From JAYTJL01 sp964400155 (GTDB lineage: Bacteria; Patescibacteriota; Saccharimonadia; Saccharimonadales; UBA10212), in the NCBI GenBank assembly GCA_964400155.1, contig CAYNSQ010000028.1, positions 1 to 6,932 of the forward strand: DNA of 6,932 nucleotides, written 5' to 3'. Of this stretch, positions 1 through 6,000 are shown one piece after another (position 1 is the stretch's first letter; each line of letters opens with the position of its first letter). The notes below the pieces were generated by a model, which did not search any database, was not told the origin of the DNA, and was given only the letters and a program-made list of their open reading frames with translations. Both the position numbers and the translations under genes were made by a program.

Positions 1-3000
1 AAATTTGGTCAGTAAAGATTTCTAGGCCTTCAATTTGATTGGCCACAATCTTATCAGCAAACAACGTACCACGAACATAGACATCATTTTCGAAAATAAA
101 GTCGTCTGCCGTAGCATTTTGGAAGTTGATTAGTCCTATCCGAGCTACTTGATCACCTGGATTTTCAGTTGCTAGAGGCGCTGCCTCAAGTACTTCAATA
201 TCATCACCGGTGCCGTCCGAAACTGGCTGGTTATCTGGCGGTGCAGCATCTAGCGGATCGTCCTGCCACACTCTAGCATAATCAAAATCCATACTTGTAG
301 CCGTTGTACCCGTGTGCGATATATAACCACCTATACCAAGGGCCGCTGAAGGGTTAGCACCTGAGACAGTTCCACAAAGTGTAAAGTTAACTCCGTTAGA
401 AGTGTCGTAGTCGATCCAGAATTGTACGGTACTGGCATCGAGTACAACAATTCGACCAATAGCAAATTGGGTGGTACTTATAGTCCCTGTACAAGTTGCC
501 GTTCCCACGTTGGCGCTTCCGCTCCTAACCACGCCAGTCCAGGTTGTAGTGTTGTTGCTCCAGAAAAATATCCCGTTAGCTGGTAGTGCATCATTAGTAA
601 TAGGTGCTGTAGCCTGGTTCATGAAGCCCCAGACCACATCGTTACCGGTGGTACCACCGTCCGTGTTACGAACCTTCATTTGTAGCACTGGTCGATTTGC
701 CTTAGCAAATACAGTACTAAGGTTGTTTTGGGCTTCTCCGAAGAATATACCTGCACCAATATCAGTACCAGTTGTTGTCACTCCTGTGGCACCATAGCCA
801 TTAGTTTGATCTTGCTGAACATAGGTCCCTGTAGTGGCGGTTGTATCAAAATACCACTTACCATCATCACCAACCACGGTAGCACTATCTGCTGTAATTG
901 AAGCTGTGGTGTCAGCGGCAAACTCTTGACCATAGTAGCTGGTATTGTCAATAAATGCTCCAGTTTCAGCAAGACCACCAAATTGGTCGCTCAGGTACTG
1001 AATCTTGAAGATGCTAGTGCCAGTAGAGTTGTTGGCATTGAATATAGTTTGGCTGGTATTGGTACCGATGGTATTTAGGTAAATAGCACCATTCACAGCA
1101 ATGCTCTGGGAGAAGTTAGACATACCAGCAACCTCTAGTGAACCAATTATCTTGGTATTGCCGGCGGTCAGGCTGCCGCCAGAGCCACCTTCGTATAAGT
1201 TTTCGCCAGACAATCCCACCAAGTCTAAATTTCCACCTAAAGTAGTGCGTGCGGTGGATGCATAGTAGACCGAGGAGACAGAGGTGCCACCACCCGCTCC
1301 ACCAAGTACATATAGATAGCCATTCACTATTATAAGAGAACTCACACTGTCCCGAGCAGCAGGCAGGGATGAGACACTAGTGGTCCAGGCTCCTATGCTA
1401 CCGTCGCTGTTAAGTGGAGAGTAGTAGACACTCCTTTGTGTACTTGGCCCACCACTTATCCAGCCGCCAACGTAGTAAATAGAGCCATTAGAAACGCCAG
1501 CGCCCCCGCCACCGCGTGCTGTTGGCAGAGTGTCTGTATCAGCAGTCCAACTTCCAATTGTACCGTCAGTGTTGAGCTTGGCGTAGTAGCTGGTGTTTAC
1601 AGTATTACCATTTGTATCAATGCCACCAATAATATATACGTAACCGTTGGCGACAGTTGGTTGAATGGAGCCAACTGCCGTTGTTAGAGCAGTAGTTGTA
1701 TTCCAACTTCCAAAAGTACCATCGGCATTAATCTTAGCGTAATAGGTGGTGCTGTAAGTAGTGGCACCGGCCTGGTCGGAGTTGCCGTCAGCACCACCAA
1801 GTACATAGACGAATCCGTTATATATAAACGGTTTTGTTTCGGCCCGTGCCGCAGGCAGAACACTTGAGCTGGTTTGCCAAGCTTGAGTACTGCCATCGGG
1901 GTTTAGTTTGGTGTAGTAAATAGTGGTTGTAGCAGTACTGGTACCGGCGCTTTTACCCCCAAGAGCGTACAGATACCCATTGTAAGTAAATACCCCCAAC
2001 TGAGCTCTGTTAGCAGGAAGTAGATCACTTTCTGTAGACCATGAACCCAAGCTACCATCGGCATTCACTTTGGAATAGTAGATGTCATCGTGAGTTGTGT
2101 TGGTCGGATTCTGACCACCCACATAGTACACATAGCCGTTGTAGTAGGCGGTGTCGCCATCATGACGAGCCGCTGGCAATGCATTGCCGTTTAACTTCCA
2201 TGGCTGTATCTCAGCAGTGTTACCACCATTTAGGGTGATGTTGTTTAGGTAGCTATCCACATCAATATTGTCAGCTGGGTTACTGAATGCTAGACCTTGT
2301 GATGCTTGAACAAATGTTACACCGTCCACATAGATATTGTAGCTAGAAGTATTAGCAGATGACTGGTAGAAGTAGACATTGGTGGCTGTGTTAATTGTAG
2401 CGCCAGTCGTAAAGATACAGCTGTATTGAGTCCAGGTAGCAGTTATTGCCAAAGTGGTAGAACAACTAGTAGTTACATCACTGCCGTTCTCTTGGCGTCC
2501 AAGACCAAATACACTTGCAGTAGTACCAGTATCTGTTCTAGCCCACAGAGACAATGAGTATTGGGTATTGGCTTGCAAAGGCACACTGTAGGCAATACCA
2601 CGGTTACTTCCGTTTGTCCCCGTTACAATCTTGTAGTTGTTAGCGCCATAAAGCGGGAAGTCAACACTCAAAGCTGGTGCTGTACCCATAGTACCTTTAG
2701 CAGCCCAGCCGTTGGTGTGACCTTGTTCAAAGCTTGGGTTGGCTACCAGGTTACTTAGACTGAAGCCTGGGTCTGCATATGCACTAACAGTGCTGGCTTG
2801 CTGAATCATTGCACCGTCAATCAATATTGCTGTTGTGCTGGTGGATGTGCTTTTACGCAGAATTTGTACATAGTCAGCAGCTGTTACCGCTGTTCCTGTA
2901 GTAAATTGGCAAGTGTATAAAGTTGGTGTGGAAACTGGGAAGGTCAAGCCGCTAGTGGCACCCGTAGAGCTGTTGCTACCACCGTTAGCACAAGTAACGT

Positions 3001-6000
3001 CTGTGCTACCCCAGTGAGCATACATTGCATAGTTGGCAGTGCCCGCACCGCCAGAAATGTAAGCGCTGAAGACGTACGTTGTATTTGGCTTAAATGCATA
3101 AACGTAACGAATACCTTGGTCGGTGGCGGCAGCACTTGGCGCTACAGACAATGACTGCGCACCAAAGACTTTACTTGATGTAGTAGTGGTTACGGTTTCA
3201 GTAGTAGATACTCTAGCCCAAGCACCATTACCGTATATATTGCTGGCGGCAGCACCCTCAAAGTTCCCATCAAACAATAGATTGTCAGTAGCGACCGTAT
3301 TAACGTTGATAACTTTGTTGCCAAGTTTATCAGCTACGGAGAAGCCGGAGGTGGAGTCAGCATTTGGTACTACTGCCAGACCAGAACCGCCGACTGTGGC
3401 AGAGCCACCAATGCTGACGTTTTGAGCAAAGCTGGCTTGGCCAGCAACTTCTAGACTGCCAACTACCTTGGTGTTGCCAGCGGTTAGACCACCGCCAATG
3501 CTGCCTTGGCTAAAGTCGCCGCCGTCAGCTAGATTGCCGTCACTAAGGCCAACCAGGTCTAGACTGCTATTCAACGATACACGGGAGGTAGAGGTGTAAT
3601 ACACGCTACCATCAACGCCACCAGACAACTGGCCACCAAGTGTGTAAAGATAGCCATTAGCTACAATTGAGCGATGATCCCACCGTGCACCAGGTAATGA
3701 GAAGTTGCTAGGCTGCATGACTCCAAGATCTCCATCTCTTGTGATTTGCGCAAAATATGTACTACTTACACCCGCGCCAGTGTCTGCGTTCCAGCCACCT
3801 ATTAGATATAAGTAGCCATTAACCACTGCCCCACCGTGTGGCGCCCAGGAGAATGGTAAGGTATTGGGTGAGTCTAAATAGGTCCAAGTACCGGGTGCAC
3901 CTGTTGAAGTATTTAGAGGTGATGATTCAATTGAAGTCAGCCCATTACCACCAACAGCGTACAAGTAGCCGTTAGCTACAAAAGCATAAGCATGCTGTCT
4001 GGCAGTGTTCATGTTGGACGTACCCCATGACCCAATAGTCCCATCAGCATTGGCTTTTGCATAATACACTGTTGTTTGGGAGGATCCATTAGAACCTCCG
4101 ACAACGTATAAATATCCTCTGTAACTAAGTAACTTGTGTTCATCTAGTATCTGCGGTATAGGAGTTGAGGTATTCCATGCACCAACCGTGCCATCGCTAT
4201 TTAATTTAGCGTAATACACAGTGCTCTGGTCGACATCGCTAGTATTTACTCCGCCAACTACGTACAAGTAGCCGTTAAGAACGGTACTGTCATGGAAAAA
4301 CCTAGCTTGCGGTAGTGGGGTTGTAGTAGACCAACCACCCGTTGCAATTGTGCCGTCGGCTTTTAGTTTGGCATAGTAGACAGTAGATGTTTGGTTAGCT
4401 GATACATCGTCTGGTCCTCCACCAATTACATATACATAACCGTTGGCATAAGCTGTACTTGCGTTTGCTCTACTCACAGGTATAGAAGTAGCTGATTTCC
4501 AAGGCTGTATTTCACCCTTATTATTGCCGTTAAGAGTAATGTTGTTGAGGAAGGAATCTACGTCTATGTTGTCCGCTGTTGGAGTGAAGGAAAGTCCTTG
4601 ACTAGCTTGGACAAGGGTGACACCGTCAATGAACCAGGTTTCTGATGAACCACCGCTGTTTCTAATATAGATGTTAGTTGAGCTATTTACTGTCGCACCA
4701 GTAGTAAAGGTACAGCTAAACTGTTGCCAGCTGGTAGTGGCGCTTATGGAGGCACAGTCGTTGTTTGAACCGTTATCTTGCCGACCGGGCATTATTGTAG
4801 AATTGGCAGTTACTTTAACCCAAAAACTCATGGAGTACTGAGTGTTAGCTGATAGTGGCACTGCGTATTTGACAGCGTCAGTAGTGGTGACTGTAGGGAT
4901 AAATCCAAGCGAATTATTGCCAAAAAGCGCTCGACCATAATTTCCGTCAATGCCAAACTGCGTACTACTGCCGACCACACTCCAGCCATCAGTATTGCCA
5001 TTTTCAAATGATGGGTTGGCGACTTGGTTGGTTAGGGTTAGGCCATTGTCGTGGTAGGTGTTGCTGGCAGGGGAGCCATACTCCAGCATAGCGCCGTCTA
5101 TATGGATAGAGCGAATTGTGGTGTCCGTTGCCGCCCTAGCGACAGATACATCATCATCGTAAGATACGGCAGAGCCGGTGGTAAATGTACAGGTATACCT
5201 TGTGGGAGTAGAGGTGAGGGTTAATCCGGTTCCACCATTACCAGCAGAACAGCTCTGATGGGTTCCGGAGATGTATGGTCTGAATTCATATGCTGAGCCG
5301 CCCACTGTAGCACCGTTGTTAGTGCTTAACGATAAATATGCGCTATATGTATAGGTAGTATTAGGCTCCATTGGAATACGATAGTAGACTCCTTGCCTGG
5401 AGCCTGCAGTGGTGGTCGTGACTTGCAGGGAGCGCAGACCAACTGATGGGTTAGTTGCAGAGGTTAGGAACTGGGTTTCCACGCCAGTTTCCTTTTCCCA
5501 TCCAGCTACATTGTTAGTGGTGCTGGTTTCTTCAAAACTTCCATTGAGTATTAGGTTACTGGTGGAAACGGTATTGACGTTGACTATGCTATTGCCTAGT
5601 TTGTCAGTCACCTGGAAGCCTTGGGTGGAGTCGCTAGATGGGCGGACTGTTAGGCCGGTGCCTCCAACATTGGCGCTGCCAGCAATTGATACATTTTGCG
5701 CAAAGTTAGCCTGGCCGGCAACTTCAAGGCTGCCGATTATCTTGGTATTGCCGGCTGTTAGGCTGCCGCCTACACTGCCGCTACTGAAGTCAGCTAGCCC
5801 AGTTAATCCTTGACCCGATAAGCCCACCAAGTCCAAAGAGCCGCCAATCAGAGTTCTAGGTAATGATGCATAGTAGACGGTGCTGCTAGTAGCAGCTCCA
5901 TCCCAGCCACCAAGGGCATATAAGTACCCATTAGACAGAATAACTGGGAGCTCTGCCCTAGCTTTAGGCAAAGGATTTGCGCTAGTCTGCCAAGCACCAA

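Larger units (their letters stand above)
1082..2212 (-). repeat. Super-repeat unit 3, incomplete (propeller and short linker only)
   Basis: The third copy covers residues 1574-1950. It begins with the EIQPW strand at 1574-1578, completes a six-repeat propeller, and continues into the linker signature NLDLVGLSG and GNTKIIGSLEVAG. It then departs after about residue 1945. No sandwich pair follows; a different C-terminal region takes over. The array therefore ends here, and this is the C-terminal end of the repetitive part of the protein. Confidence 0.88.
2213..4513 (-). repeat. Super-repeat unit 2 (propeller, linker, sandwich pair), 767 codons
   Basis: This second copy of the 2.3 kb module covers residues 807-1573. 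It has propeller 2, linker 2, sandwiches A2 and B2, and the connector reading ADNIDVDSYLNNITLNGG. It is six residues longer than unit 1, and the difference is spread through loops and the sandwich domains. Blades and sandwiches have diverged clearly from unit 1, while the linker (GNTKVVGSLEVAG and following) and the connector stay close. This pattern indicates segmental duplication followed by uneven divergence. Confidence 0.9.

Noticed and set aside
471..797. Plus-strand ORF of 108 codons, and similar short ORFs at 1436-1687, 3123-3425, 5409-5813 and elsewhere
   Set aside because: They lie antisense to a continuous minus-strand coding frame with clear domain motifs. Their translations are low-complexity (Val/Leu/Pro-rich) mirror images of the Thr/Gly/Asn-rich gene and show no family motif.
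1250..2212. About 150 bp tandem periodicity as a possible noncoding satellite or CRISPR-like array
   Set aside because: The period matches 50-codon Kelch blades, the similarity is at protein level with many third-position changes, and there are no short identical repeats with unique spacers.
2..2500. Internal ATG codons (for example M2214, M1371 region) as alternative gene starts
   Set aside because: They fall in the middle of domains and the frame is open upstream. The domain pattern continues across them without a break.
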